Part shown: piece by piece, positions 7,627 to 16,852 of the stretch
Layout of the letters: each line of letters begins with the position of its first letter
Position numbering within the stretch: the stretch's first letter is position 1
NCBI GenBank assembly: GCA_019414565.1
Contig: DXLU01000014.1
Span: forward strand, 1 to 41,058
Reading direction: 5' to 3'
Source of the DNA: Collinsella sp.
GTDB taxonomy: Bacteria; Actinomycetota; Coriobacteriia; Coriobacteriales; Coriobacteriaceae
Length of the DNA stretch: 41,058 bases
Notes under the pieces: model-generated
What the model was told of the DNA's origin: nothing
The model's database searches: none
Seen by the model: the letters and a program-made list of their open reading frames with translations, nothing else
Translations under genes and position numbers: made by a program

Positions 7627-8973
7627 CTACTCGAAGCTCAGCTGCTCCAGACGATCAAAGACCGTGTCGATACGGGTGAGGAAGTCCCACGGATCAAAGA
7701 TCTCGTCGAGCTTCTCCTGGCTGACGGTGCAGCGCGGGTCGGCCTCGAGACGCTCCTTAAAGGTGGGGCCGGAGACACAATCCTGCACCTCGTGCCAGGT
7801 TGCCATGGCGTTCTCCTGCACAATGGCGTACGCGTCCTCGCGGGTGATGCCCGTGTCGACGAGGGCCAGCAGCACCTTGGAGGAGAAGATGAGGCCGCGG
7901 GTCTTATTGAGGTTGGCCATCATGCGGGCAGGGTACAGCTGCAGGCCGTCGATAACGCGGATGAGGCACTGGAACATGTGGTCGAGGGCGATGAAGCTGT
8001 CGGCCTGGGCGACACGCTCGGCAGAGGAGTGCGAAATGTCACGCTCGTGCCACAGGGCGACGTTATCGAAGGCAACCTGGGCGTTGGACTTCACGACGCG
8101 CGACAGACCGCAGACCTTCTCCATGGTGATCGGGTTGCGCTTGTGCGGCATGGCGGAGCTGCCCTTTTGACCCTTGCGGAACGGCTCCTCGGCCTCGAGC
8201 GTATCGGTCTTCTGCAGATTGCGAACCTCGGTAGCGATGCGCTCGCAGGTGGCCGCGGTGGTGGCGAGAACGCCGGCGAGATAGGCGTGATGGTCGCGGC
8301 TGATAACCTGCGTGGACAGCGGGTCGTGAACCAGACCCAGGTGCTCGCAGACATACTCCTCGACAAACGGTTCGATGGAGCTGTACGTGCCAACAGCGCC
8401 CGAGATGGCACCGAAGGCAACATTCTTGCGGGCGTCCTCAAGACGATCCAGATCGCGCTTGAGTTCCCAGGCCCAAGAGCCGAACTTCATGCCGAAGGTC
8501 ATCGGCTCGGCGTGGATGCCATGAGTGCGGCCGGCACAGAGCGTGTTGCGCTCCTCAAAGGCGCGACGCTTGCAAATCTCGCCGAGCTTCTTGACGTCCT
8601 CGATGATCAGGTCGCAGGCCTGGGTGAGCTGGTAGCACAGAGCCGTGTCGCCCAGATCGGAGCTGGTCATGCCATAGTGAACCCAGCGGCTGGGCTTGGG
8701 GTCGCCCTCGGGAACATCGGCGTCGATGTACTCCTTCATGTTGGTCAGGAAGGCGATGACGTCGTGGCGCGTGACCTCCTCGATCTCGTCGACCTTTGCC
8801 TTCTCAAAGTTGGCATGGTCGCGAATCCACTGGGCTTCGTCTTTAGAAATGCCGATCTTGCCGAGCTCCGCCTGGGCCTCACAGGCCAGGACCTCGATCT
8901 CCTGCCAAATGGCGTACTTGTTCTCGAGGGAGAAGATGTGTCCCATCTCCGGGCGGGTATAGCGATCGATCAT
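7627..8973 (-). CDS. purB: Adenylosuccinate lyase
   Basis: Cleaves SAICAR to AICAR and adenylosuccinate to AMP, two steps of purine synthesis, so it acts directly after PurC (2574-3461). The fumarase/aspartase-superfamily signature KGSSAMPHKRNP is present. Other family features are the N-terminal YTRPEMGHIFS, the AGRTHGIHAEPMTFG catalytic-His block and the C-terminal GPTFKERLEADPR region. The product is about 448 residues, in the family range. The ATG at 8973 (MIDRYTRP) is preceded by AAAAAGGAG at good spacing. The longer in-frame opening to 9039 has no such support. Confidence 0.97.
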   Translation of the reverse strand: MIDRYTRPEMGHIFSLENKYAIWQEIEVLACEAQAELGKIGISKDEAQWIRDHANFEKAKVDEIEEVTRHDVIAFLTNMKEYIDADVPEGDPKPSRWVHYGMTSSDLGDTALCYQLTQACDLIIEDVKKLGEICKRRAFEERNTLCAGRTHGIHAEPMTFGMKFGSWAWELKRDLDRLEDARKNVAFGAISGAVGTYSSIEPFVEEYVCEHLGLVHDPLSTQVISRDHHAYLAGVLATTAATCERIATEVRNLQKTDTLEAEEPFRKGQKGSSAMPHKRNPITMEKVCGLSRVVKSNAQVAFDNVALWHERDISHSSAERVAQADSFIALDHMFQCLIRVIDGLQLYPARMMANLNKTRGLIFSSKVLLALVDTGITREDAYAIVQENAMATWHEVQDCVSGPTFKERLEADPRCTVSQEKLDEIFDPWDFLTRIDTVFDRLEQLSFE

Positions 8974-9017
8974 AGCGGCTCCTTTTTGGTTATTGGCACG
9001 TTGGTCGTAACCCAACC

Positions 9018-9023
9018 ATTGTA
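9018..9023 (-). promoter_or_regulatory. Candidate -10 element for purB
   Basis: TACAAT on the minus strand, 45 nt upstream of the purB start. No good -35 hexamer is seen at 16-18 nt, so this is tentative. Confidence 0.3.
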
Positions 9024-9075
9024 CCGTGCGCAGGTGCAAGTATGGGCAGCAGGCATTAACCTAACATTTTGGAAT

Positions 9076-9343
9076 TGGAGCGGGCAACGGGACGTCCGCG
9101 TATTTGCTTCGCAAATCCGTACCGGCTGCGGTCGATCTCCTCGGATTCACGGAGACGATGGGGAAGACTTTGTTGAATTGGCCGCCCCAAAGTCTCCCGC
9201 GCTCGATGGAGCGGGCAACGGGACGTCCGCGTATTTGCTTCGCAAATCCGCACCGGCTTCAGGCGCCTGCCGGCGCCTTCGCCTGCTCGCTACAAACGCT
9301 TCGCGTTTGTTTTACGCTCGCACCCTGGCGGGTTCGAGTCCCG
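9076..9343 (-). repeat. tRNA-Gly-associated tandem repeat tract
   Basis: Two copies of a 52-nt segment (9076-9127 and 9207-9258, one mismatch, 131 nt apart) each begin with the 18-nt 3' end of tRNA-Gly including CCA. They continue into a shared hairpin (ATTTGCTTCGCAAAT). The second copy runs on through further hairpins (AAACGCTTCGCGTTT) to a T-arm-like sequence at 9328-9343 and then the tRNA-Gly terminator. With the intact tRNA at 9398 there are thus three copies of the tRNA-Gly 3' end in a row. The layout matches the tract next to tRNA-Lys. Confidence 0.75.
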
Positions 9344-9354
9344 GCGCTTTATTG

Positions 9355-9390
9355 AAAAAAGCACGGCACCGGAACGGTGTCGTGCTTTTA
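9355..9390 (-). terminator. Terminator downstream of tRNA-Gly
   Basis: A long stem AAAAGCACGGCACCG / CGGTGTCGTGCTTTT with a 3-nt loop. On the minus strand it ends in TTTTTT, just beyond the tRNA-Gly 3' end. Confidence 0.85.
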
Positions 9391-9397
9391 CTTTTTC

Positions 9398-9472
9398 TGG
9401 AGCGGGCAACGGGACTCGAACCCGCGAGTGTCAGCTTGGGAAGCTGATGCCTTACCACTTGGCGATGCCCGC
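9398..9472 (-). tRNA. tRNA-Gly (anticodon CCC)
   Basis: The minus strand gives a full cloverleaf. Acceptor GCGGGCA pairs with TGCCCGC, the discriminator is T, and CCA is encoded. The D stem is GCC/GGC, the anticodon stem TCAGC/GCTGA with loop TTCCCAA (anticodon CCC), and the T arm GCGGG-TTCGAGT-CCCGT. The length is 72 nt, or 75 with CCA. Confidence 0.95.
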
Positions 9473-9769
9473 TTGTGTGTTGGCTAGTATAACGCGGTTG
9501 TCTTGTTCGATACAAGGGTGGCGATGCTTGTTTTAGCTGTGGAGATTCGTTTGAAAATCGCATCAATTGTGGAGACGAGGACCTTTGGCCTCCTGTTCTC
9601 CTTATCTTCTACCTGCGCTTTTGCCTGATTGTTGTATTTGAGCTCAATTTGTCAGGAATTGGGCAAGCTTTTGGTCAGGCTCCGGTACTTACCCGCATGA
9701 ACCTCGGGGGTAGCCTCATCCTACGCGTCGCAACCTCCCCATGCGGCGCACGAGGGATAAGGAGCAGCC
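9473..9769. other. Intergenic region upstream of the adhesin
   Basis: Between the divergent tRNA-Gly and the adhesin. Apart from the tRNA-Gly promoter and the adhesin ribosome-binding site (AAGGAG, 5 nt before the ATG), I see no repeat, RNA fold or clear sigma-70 promoter on the plus strand. Confidence 0.4.
9486..9515 (-). promoter_or_regulatory. Promoter of tRNA-Gly
   Basis: On the minus strand, TTGTAT (9510-9515) and TATACT (9486-9491) are separated by 18 nt, just upstream of the tRNA. Confidence 0.55.
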
Positions 9770-12700
9770 ATGTCCAACGCACCCACGCACTCTGTCCACA
9801 GCGCAATCGCAACAGGTCCGCTGCTCCTGCTCCTCTTCCTGCTTTTCGGCTGCCTGGCACCGGGAGCCGCATTTGCCGTCGATGGCTACGACCAGCTCGG
9901 CTTCCGCACTATTAGCGATGATTGTGGGCCCTTCTTCATCGGCAAGTATGAAGCTCAAGACGCCTCGATTGCCTACTGCATGAACCAGGAGCGCCCCGGC
10001 CCCACCAAGCCGGGCGGCCCATGGCTCAACTTTGATCAAGGCTGGGTGTGGCTCGACGACGAGTTCGCGGCAATCGTTTGTCACGGATATCCTACCGCCA
10101 CGTCGTTTGGCGGTTACCATCTTTCACCCGATCGCGCCCGCGCTGCCACCCAGCTTGCCGTATGGATGCTCAACGGCACTACCCATGTCGACGGCACCTA
10201 CTCCTACACGACCGCTCAGGGCAAAACCAAGAGCGGGCACTTTACCGCCGACAATGAAGTCGTGGCGGCTGCGCGGTGGCTCCACGACAGCGCAAAATCA
10301 GGAAGCATCGAAGCCGCTCCGCACCGCGCGCGGCGCTATATAGGAACCGTATCGGGCGGCAGCAAACGTCAAGACATGCTCTATGTACTGCCGGCGGTCT
10401 CTGTTTCCTTCCAAAAGCAGTCTGCAAACGCTGCCATTACCAGCGGAAACAATACTTATCAGTTTGACGGGGCAACATTCGATGTTTTTGAGAGCGCCAG
10501 CGGCGCGCGTGTCGGCACCGTCCAGATGGACAGCAACGGTCGAGCGCAGGCAACACTCCTACCCAACACGGCATACTACCTAGTTGAGACAACAGCGCCA
10601 GCTGGTTATATCTCCCTGCACGATCGCATTGCCTTTACCACGACGAATAACGGCGGATACGTCACCATTGATGAACAACCCGGCACCATTACCTTGCGCA
10701 TTGTAAAGCTCGACGCCGCAACGAATGCAGGCCCCCAAGTTGGAGCTTCGCTCGCAGGAGCAGAATTCGTGTGCGTATCGCAATCAACCCCTGGATGGAC
10801 ACAAACTCTCAGGACCGATGAAAGCGGTCGAGCTACCCTCACCGATGTCCCCCTGGGAACCTTTACCATCTATGAATCGAAGGCGCCCGAGGGCTATTTG
10901 CCCTCCGGTGACAGTTGGTCTTACACCGTTGGAGCCGACCAACTCGGCGATTCAGGCGTGGTCGAGATCGAATCTCGCGTTTCCAATATCCCCATTGCGT
11001 TTGACCTTGAGATTTCCAAATTCAAGGACTACGGCAATAGCGATCAATCCGGCCTGGAGCAGCCGGCAGGAGATGTTCTCTTTGAGGTTGTCAGTAACAG
11101 CTCTCAGCAGGTTGTTGGCACACTGACTACAAACATCTATGGCTTTGCCTCCACCAAAGACCAGCCCGAAGCATGGTTCGGCACAGGCAAGCGACCAGCC
11201 GGTGTCCACGGAGCCGTCCCATACGACCGCGCCGGCTACACGGTTCGTGAGGTTCCGGAAACCGTCCCCGAGGGTTTTAAACGTGCGGGGGAATGGACCG
11301 TCGAGGCCAATCAGATTTCCGACGGCGCCGAGCTTCAATATATCGTGGACAACCACGCCCTGTCGACGCATCTCCAGATTGTAAAACGCGATGCCCAAAC
11401 AGGCGCCTCTGTTCCCCTAGCCGGATTCACCTTCCAACTCCTCGACAGCAATCACAAACCTGTCTCACAAACATGCTGGTATCCAGCATATAACGTAATG
11501 GACACCTTTACGACTGACGCGACCGGCACCGTCACACTGCCCGAATCGCTCATGCCGGGCACCTATTATGTACGCGAAACCTCGGCCAAAGAGCCCTATC
11601 TTGTCGGCGGAGAGATCGAGGTAAACATACCCGCCGATATAAACCTAACGCCCGTTGCAATCGTCTCGTATTATAACCACGCCGCGACCGGAAACATCAG
11701 GATCGTTAAAACCGATGCCGTAGACGGCAGCAGCCTCGCGGGCGCCGTCTTTGAGATCCGTGCCTCGGGTGATATCGTGCGCCCCGACGGTAGCATTGCC
11801 GCGCTCGACGGTGAGACTGTCGCTACCGTCACGACGGATGAAACTGGAGAAGCACGTGCGGACGACCTCCCGCTGGGATCTGGCACCGCGCACTACGAGG
11901 TTGTCGAGACTCAAGCGCCGGCAGGCTTCTTACTCGATCGGACATCCCATATTGTCGACCTTACTTATGCCGACCAGAAAACACCCGTTGTAGAAGCACG
12001 GCTTAACGTATCCGACGATTACACCAAGGTTGATATCTCCAAGGTCGCTGCAAGCGGAGAGCAGGAAGTGAAAGGCGCACAACTCACCTTATATGGTCCC
12101 GATAAAACCGAAATAGACTCCTGGACCTCATCCGACAAGCCGCACCGCGTCGAACATCTTGCACCCGGCACCTACTCGTTGCGCGAAATGATATCTCCGC
12201 GGACCTATGACCTTGCCGAGGAGATAACGTTTGAAATAAAGGACACGGGAGAAGTCCAATCCGTCTCGATGAAGGATGCGCCCATCGAGATCAAAGGACA
12301 GGTCGACAAGCGTCAGGAGCTTGTCCAACCTATCGAAAAGGGCCTGTTGGCCAACGGCGATGGTAAAAATCGCGCCGCGACGCAAACCAATAGTGATGGG
12401 CTTTTCTCCTATACCATCGATGCTCGAAACGATTCCGCTACTTGGGTTGATGAGTTTACGATTACCGATAATCTTGAGTGCGCCAAAGACGGCACGGCGA
12501 GATTCGTCTCAATCGAAATCCCCGTCGCCATCGGCGACCTCAACGGTCTGTGCAACGTGTGGTATCGCACAACGCCGTTGGACTCGACAGAAGCCGATGA
12601 GCCGGCAAACGCGACGCTTGACGATGGGCACGAAAATCCTTGGCTTGAGTCCGACGAAGTAAAAGAGAGCCTTGGTGAGGACTGTCGCCTCGTCGATTAC

Positions 12701-13201
12701 GACGGCTGGCGCCTCTGGAAGGCGGATGTCCCGACCACGGAATCCGCCACACTCGAGGCGAAAGAACTCGACCTTGCATCCAATACCGTCGTGACGGGCA
12801 TTCGCATTGAATACGGTGCGGTAGCCGCCGACTTTACGACTCGAAGCGATACGGATTCTTGGACCCGCGATGATCTCAAAGATGAGCACGACGACCTTGA
12901 CGATGCCAAAGCAATCCTTGGCACAGATGCTCGGGGCGCAGTCGTGCACATGCAGGCAACGTCGGCTTACACACCCCAAACTGCACTCACCAACAGCGCA
13001 CGCGTCGATCTTTGCCGCAACGGCGGCGGCGATAAACTTGAGTCACATGACGAGGACAGTGTCATTCAACGCTGTACCCTACCGCAGGACCTACCGGCAA
13101 CAGGATCAGCTCCCATCGCCGCTTGCATCACCGCGCTCCTGACCTCGGGTGCCGCAGCCCTATGGTTCGCTCGCCTTAGGTCAATCCCAAAGAAGCGCTA
13201 G
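9770..13201 (+). CDS. Thioester-domain (TQXA) surface adhesin with SpaA/Cna-B-like repeats and LPXTG anchor
   Basis: 1143 residues. A signal peptide (hydrophobic core about 17-34, AFA cleavage) is followed by a Cys-Gln thioester domain: Cys70 in SIAYCMNQ and Gln128 in AATQLAVWML are the expected bond partners. About six SpaA/Cna-B-like repeats follow (roughly 205-835), marked by endings such as ETTAPAGY, ESKAPEGYLP, ETSAKEPYLV and ETQAPAGFLL. A distinct ~200-residue beta domain comes next (from about GQVDKRQELV). The C-terminus has sortase motif LPATG (1108-1112), a hydrophobic span and a RLRSIPKKR tail. Such proteins bind covalently to host surfaces and carry internal isopeptide bonds (family knowledge). 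AAGGAG precedes the ATG. No sortase or pilin partner lies in this window, so a housekeeping sortase elsewhere is implied. Confidence 0.93.
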   Translation: MSNAPTHSVHSAIATGPLLLLLFLLFGCLAPGAAFAVDGYDQLGFRTISDDCGPFFIGKYEAQDASIAYCMNQERPGPTKPGGPWLNFDQGWVWLDDEFAAIVCHGYPTATSFGGYHLSPDRARAATQLAVWMLNGTTHVDGTYSYTTAQGKTKSGHFTADNEVVAAARWLHDSAKSGSIEAAPHRARRYIGTVSGGSKRQDMLYVLPAVSVSFQKQSANAAITSGNNTYQFDGATFDVFESASGARVGTVQMDSNGRAQATLLPNTAYYLVETTAPAGYISLHDRIAFTTTNNGGYVTIDEQPGTITLRIVKLDAATNAGPQVGASLAGAEFVCVSQSTPGWTQTLRTDESGRATLTDVPLGTFTIYESKAPEGYLPSGDSWSYTVGADQLGDSGVVEIESRVSNIPIAFDLEISKFKDYGNSDQSGLEQPAGDVLFEVVSNSSQQVVGTLTTNIYGFASTKDQPEAWFGTGKRPAGVHGAVPYDRAGYTVREVPETVPEGFKRAGEWTVEANQISDGAELQYIVDNHALSTHLQIVKRDAQTGASVPLAGFTFQLLDSNHKPVSQTCWYPAYNVMDTFTTDATGTVTLPESLMPGTYYVRETSAKEPYLVGGEIEVNIPADINLTPVAIVSYYNHAATGNIRIVKTDAVDGSSLAGAVFEIRASGDIVRPDGSIAALDGETVATVTTDETGEARADDLPLGSGTAHYEVVETQAPAGFLLDRTSHIVDLTYADQKTPVVEARLNVSDDYTKVDISKVAASGEQEVKGAQLTLYGPDKTEIDSWTSSDKPHRVEHLAPGTYSLREMISPRTYDLAEEITFEIKDTGEVQSVSMKDAPIEIKGQVDKRQELVQPIEKGLLANGDGKNRAATQTNSDGLFSYTIDARNDSATWVDEFTITDNLECAKDGTARFVSIEIPVAIGDLNGLCNVWYRTTPLDSTEADEPANATLDDGHENPWLESDEVKESLGEDCRLVDYDGWRLWKADVPTTESATLEAKELDLASNTVVTGIRIEYGAVAADFTTRSDTDSWTRDDLKDEHDDLDDAKAILGTDARGAVVHMQATSAYTPQTALTNSARVDLCRNGGGDKLESHDEDSVIQRCTLPQDLPATGSAPIAACITALLTSGAAALWFARLRSIPKKR

Positions 13202-13210
13202 CGCGATGAA

Positions 13211-13246
13211 AAAGCGGGCGAGCCAGTCCCCCGGCTCGCCCGCTTT
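13211..13246. terminator. Bidirectional terminator between the adhesin and the 13268 gene
   Basis: A perfect 14-bp stem AAAGCGGGCGAGCC/GGCTCGCCCGCTTT with an 8-nt loop, with an A-run on the left (T5 on minus) and TTT on the right. It lies between convergent genes and serves both. Confidence 0.85.
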
Positions 13247-13267
13247 CAATCATTTAAATCGCCGCAT

Positions 13268-13486
13268 CTACTCTGCAGACGAAGATCCACCATCAACGAT
13301 TGCTTGCTCGGACTCAGGAATCCCATCGGCACCCGTGCTCTGTTCTTGCTCCACCTCTTCGCTGATTGCGGAGGCGGGGGTCGAGCCCTTCGCGCCCACG
13401 ATGTAGGCAGCTCCAAACCCTAACGCAATGGCAATCAAGGTCAAAATCACGTAGACAGGCCAATGGCGCTTAATATACGAAAACAC
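13268..13486 (-). CDS. Small single-pass membrane protein, unknown function
   Basis: 72 residues. A short basic N-terminus (MFSYIKRHWP) leads into one hydrophobic span (about 11-31). An acidic, Ser/Glu-rich tail follows that is predicted to be disordered and outside the membrane. The start is GTG with AAGGAG 5 nt upstream. The gene begins 21 nt after the M28-like membrane protein and probably shares its transcript. No family is recognised. Confidence 0.7.
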   Translation of the reverse strand: MFSYIKRHWPVYVILTLIAIALGFGAAYIVGAKGSTPASAISEEVEQEQSTGADGIPESEQAIVDGGSSSAE

Positions 13487-13507
13487 GTTGACTCCTTAGA
13501 GCTCCGT

Positions 13508-16500
13508 CTACGAACGGCGGATAACCTCGGTCACGACCTCGGATACCGTGGCAATGTTCGTCGGGTTGACATTGTGGGGCAGGTCGTCCTCGGTACGAGC
13601 GCAAGCCAGACGCGTGCCGTCCACGCCGGCGATGGTGAGGGCTCGGCGGCTCGCCTCGAGGGCGGCGTAGGCATCGGTCTTGGCATAGGGCATCTCGAGC
13701 GCGCCACAATCGACATGGAACGACTTGCACACCTTGCTGACCAGGTTCATGATGCGGCGATCGCCCTTGAGCAGCTGCTGTTCGCCCTCAACCGTCACCA
13801 CCGAAAGCCTACCGGCGCCGACGGATTCAAGATTGATGAAGAAGACGCCGCGGAGCTTATCGCGATGCGAAGCCAAGAAGGCCTTCATACCGGCGCCATC
13901 ACAATCCGAGGCGCCCGTTGCCACAAACCAGATATCGTGACCGAGCAGCTCATCGTCGCCCATAGAGGCGACAGCCGAGAGCATATCTTCGGAAGAAGCG
14001 CCGTCGGAAGACGTAGCGCCGCCCTTCCAGCCATCGTTATCGTCCTCGAAATTATCCCACGAACCGATGCCGCGACCGGACTTCTTGGCATCGTAATCGT
14101 CTTCGACGCCCAGCCAATCACTCATGCTGTCCTGTTCGTTTTTCTTTTTACGACCGAACAGGCCGCCCAGGCCGCGCTTGCGAGACTTGGGCGCCGCCGG
14201 GGCGGGAGCCGAAATGGTCTCGATCGGCTGAGCGCCCGACGCAACGGGCCTAGGAGGCGCAACGGGTGCCGATGTTGGTTCGGGACCCTGAGCGGTAGCA
14301 AAGGGGTCGTTGACCTGTGCGGAGGGGTCGGGAAGGTCGAACAGCGACGTGCGAGACGCAACGTTTGCCTGCTTCATCGACGGCAGCGACGGATCGGGGA
14401 CCGAAGCCAGCGGAGACGAGGAAGGTGCAGGCGACGGAGCCGACGCCGGATCGGGAACATTCACCTGCGGACGCGGTGATGCCTGGGAGGAAATCTGGGC
14501 CATAAGGGAATCGACCGTTTCGTCCTGGGTGGGAGCAACATCGGCAACCGTGGCACCGGAACCACTCGGGGTCGGCATGGTGAAAATCTGCGTGGAGTAA
14601 GGCCTCGACTCATCTGTCTCGGGAGCCTCGGAAACCGCAGGCACTTCCTCCTGCTCGACCTCGGTCGAATCACCTTGATCGGCTGCCGCGTATTGCTCTT
14701 CGTCACAGTTGACCTCGACGGGCTCGTGCCCGGCGGCATCTTGGATTTCGGCAGCATCAATAGGCTCGTCATCGTCTGCCGCGTCGCCCTGCTCATCGGA
14801 AACAGGAAGGGGCTCGGCAATCGCGGTGCCTTGCTTTTCAAACGTTATCGTGGAATCGAACTGCGCGGCATCAAACGACATGGTGCTATCGACGTGCTGC
14901 TGAGCCTCAAAGGACGTTGTAGCTTCGGCGGCGTCGACAGGCACGGACTGCATAGCCTCGTTCTGCTCGAACTCTTGCGCCGCGCGCTCACGTGCCGCCT
15001 CGGCTGCCTGCTGCTGAGCGATAGCCTCCTGCTCGGCAGCCTCGCGTGCGGCAGCGCGCTTCCCCTCGAAATCGTCGACAAATTTCCTGCCCTTTGCAAG
15101 CGCACCCTTAAAGAAGTTGGAAGCGCTGGCGCCAATCGAAGAGAACGCGGATGCAATATCGGCATGGGGCGTTGCCGCGGGAATCTCGGCCGAGAAATCA
15201 GTATCGCTCTCGTAAGACACGCGCCTCGGCTGTTCAGCGTAATCGTCGTCAGGCTCGTCCGTAACGTCTTGCGCCGGCGCGGCGGGAGCCAAAATGTCCA
15301 GTCCTGCCGCGGGATCGATCGCGGACACCGCCTCGGGCTCGGCAACGGCAGCGGCAACCGCGGTAGACTCATCATCCACGGCGACAACGGGCGCAGATGC
15401 AGTCACGACGGGGGCAGGCTCGGGCTCAAACGTCGGCTCCTCGCCTTCCTCGTAATCGAGCGTGCAGGACTCGGGAAGCATTCCGAGCGCACGGATGGCA
15501 TCCGAACCAAAGCGGATGTTGCCGGCGGCATTGCGATAGAGCCTGGGCTCGGGCTCGGCCGCGACAGGCTCCTCCGCCGGCTCGGCAGTGGGAACCTCGT
15601 CATTGAACTCTTCGGCCTGGACAGCCTGATTCTGACCATCGGGCACGATGGCGCCAATCAGCGTCTCGTCGGCAGACGCACCCTCAAAGCCCTCGATCTG
15701 CTCGTCGAAAGCCTCACCCTGTTCGGGCTCGGTTTGAGCGTCGGGAGCAATCGGCTGACCGAACTCGTCCTCGGCGTAGGTAGGCTCTTCGTACTCGATG
15801 GTGTTGCCGTAGTCGTTTTGCTGCTGGGCCGCGGCATACTCCGCCGCTGCGCGCGCCATTTCCTCGGCACGACGTTTCTGCTCCCCAAAATAGGTATCGA
15901 ACGGAACATCGTCGGGAAACTCGTTTTCGCCCTGGAAGGGAGCAACGTTGTCCATAACGCCGAGCATAGCGGCGACAGAAGACTTGTTGCACACCGCACC
16001 GGACGTATAGGGAAGAATGTGGCGGTTAGAGATGATGTTTGCCGCGTTGACAAGTGCAACGAGGGAAGCGAGGATCGCGACAATCCACAGCAGAACCTTG
16101 AGCGCGCCGGGGAGCGGCAGGATACGCAGGATGGCAACGGCAGCAGGGGCAACCGTGGCAACGGGCAACAGCTTGGCGATGAGCGCACGATACGAAGCAT
16201 AGGGCTCGCGGGCGAGCAGCTCAGCACGGGGAGAGTCGTAGTGTGCGACAACGACCACCGGGCGGTTGCGCGGAGACGCGAGCGGGCCCGAGGCCTTGTG
16301 GTAGGCGATGACATTTTGGCTCACGCCCGTCTTGCCCAGGCGCGAGACTACAGGGTGGCCCGTGCGCTCGAGCACGTAAAGAACGGCGCCGACAACGGCC
16401 AGCAAGGTGCCGACCAAGCCGATACCGCCGCCGATGCCCATCAGCAGGGCGCCGGCAAACGCAAGAATACCGGTGACGGCAAATGCCAACCTACTGGGCG

Positions 16501-16654
16501 CCGGGGCATTGAACTCCTGAACCTCGGGATCAAAGCCGTGGTTGCGGAAGATCTGAGCGATATCCTCGGCAGCCAAGCGCTCTTCTTCGCTGCATGCCGG
16601 CGTAATGCCGGTGTTCTGCAGCAGGTGGTTAATATAGTTCTGGGTGTTCGCCAT
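13508..16654 (-). CDS. Integral-membrane M28-peptidase-like protein with giant disordered insertion; active site apparently degenerate
   Basis: About 1048 residues from the ATG at 16654 (GGAG upstream; longer in-frame openings up to 16804 lack support). The N-terminal part has hydrophobic pairs at about 56-95 and 160-205, separated by the M28-like strand VVVVAHYDSPRAE (His138, Asp140). A block resembling the M28 Asp-Asn motif reads SGAVCNKSSVAAML, with Cys where the bridging Asp is expected. A low-complexity Glu/Ala/Pro/Asp-rich region (roughly 240-890) then interrupts the domain. The C-terminal part resumes the fold: DIWFVATGASDCDGAGMKAF has Ser-Asp where the family has Glu-Glu. NLESVGAG and LPHNVNPTNIATV follow. 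The fold assignment is reasonable; catalysis looks doubtful. It may be a membrane scaffold or binding protein. Confidence 0.75.
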   Translation of the reverse strand: MANTQNYINHLLQNTGITPACSEEERLAAEDIAQIFRNHGFDPEVQEFNAPAPSRLAFAVTGILAFAGALLMGIGGGIGLVGTLLAVVGAVLYVLERTGHPVVSRLGKTGVSQNVIAYHKASGPLASPRNRPVVVVAHYDSPRAELLAREPYASYRALIAKLLPVATVAPAAVAILRILPLPGALKVLLWIVAILASLVALVNAANIISNRHILPYTSGAVCNKSSVAAMLGVMDNVAPFQGENEFPDDVPFDTYFGEQKRRAEEMARAAAEYAAAQQQNDYGNTIEYEEPTYAEDEFGQPIAPDAQTEPEQGEAFDEQIEGFEGASADETLIGAIVPDGQNQAVQAEEFNDEVPTAEPAEEPVAAEPEPRLYRNAAGNIRFGSDAIRALGMLPESCTLDYEEGEEPTFEPEPAPVVTASAPVVAVDDESTAVAAAVAEPEAVSAIDPAAGLDILAPAAPAQDVTDEPDDDYAEQPRRVSYESDTDFSAEIPAATPHADIASAFSSIGASASNFFKGALAKGRKFVDDFEGKRAAAREAAEQEAIAQQQAAEAARERAAQEFEQNEAMQSVPVDAAEATTSFEAQQHVDSTMSFDAAQFDSTITFEKQGTAIAEPLPVSDEQGDAADDDEPIDAAEIQDAAGHEPVEVNCDEEQYAAADQGDSTEVEQEEVPAVSEAPETDESRPYSTQIFTMPTPSGSGATVADVAPTQDETVDSLMAQISSQASPRPQVNVPDPASAPSPAPSSSPLASVPDPSLPSMKQANVASRTSLFDLPDPSAQVNDPFATAQGPEPTSAPVAPPRPVASGAQPIETISAPAPAAPKSRKRGLGGLFGRKKKNEQDSMSDWLGVEDDYDAKKSGRGIGSWDNFEDDNDGWKGGATSSDGASSEDMLSAVASMGDDELLGHDIWFVATGASDCDGAGMKAFLASHRDKLRGVFFINLESVGAGRLSVVTVEGEQQLLKGDRRIMNLVSKVCKSFHVDCGALEMPYAKTDAYAALEASRRALTIAGVDGTRLACARTEDDLPHNVNPTNIATVSEVVTEVIRRS

Positions 16655-16852
16655 GTGCGCTCCACATCCATAATCCGACAAATAGGCCCAATGCATGCAC
16701 ATTAGAACCGTATATAGTCGAAAGTATACCCCGAGCGAGCGCAAACGACCGAATTCGGGCCATCTTAACGCCCTGAGCGGACAAGGATATAGCCTAATCT
16801 CCATATCGGACTAAAATCATGGCAGCAAACCACCTTCTCATGCGAGGACTCT

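Noticed and set aside
7792..9447. Long plus-strand ORF opposite purB (551 codons)
   Set aside because: It is antisense to a certain purB and lacks domains and a ribosome-binding site. It is a typical shadow frame in GC-rich DNA.
14675..16705. 676-codon plus-strand ORF opposite the M28-like gene
   Set aside because: Low-complexity Arg/Gly/Leu product mirroring the acidic insertion on the other strand; no start signal or family.
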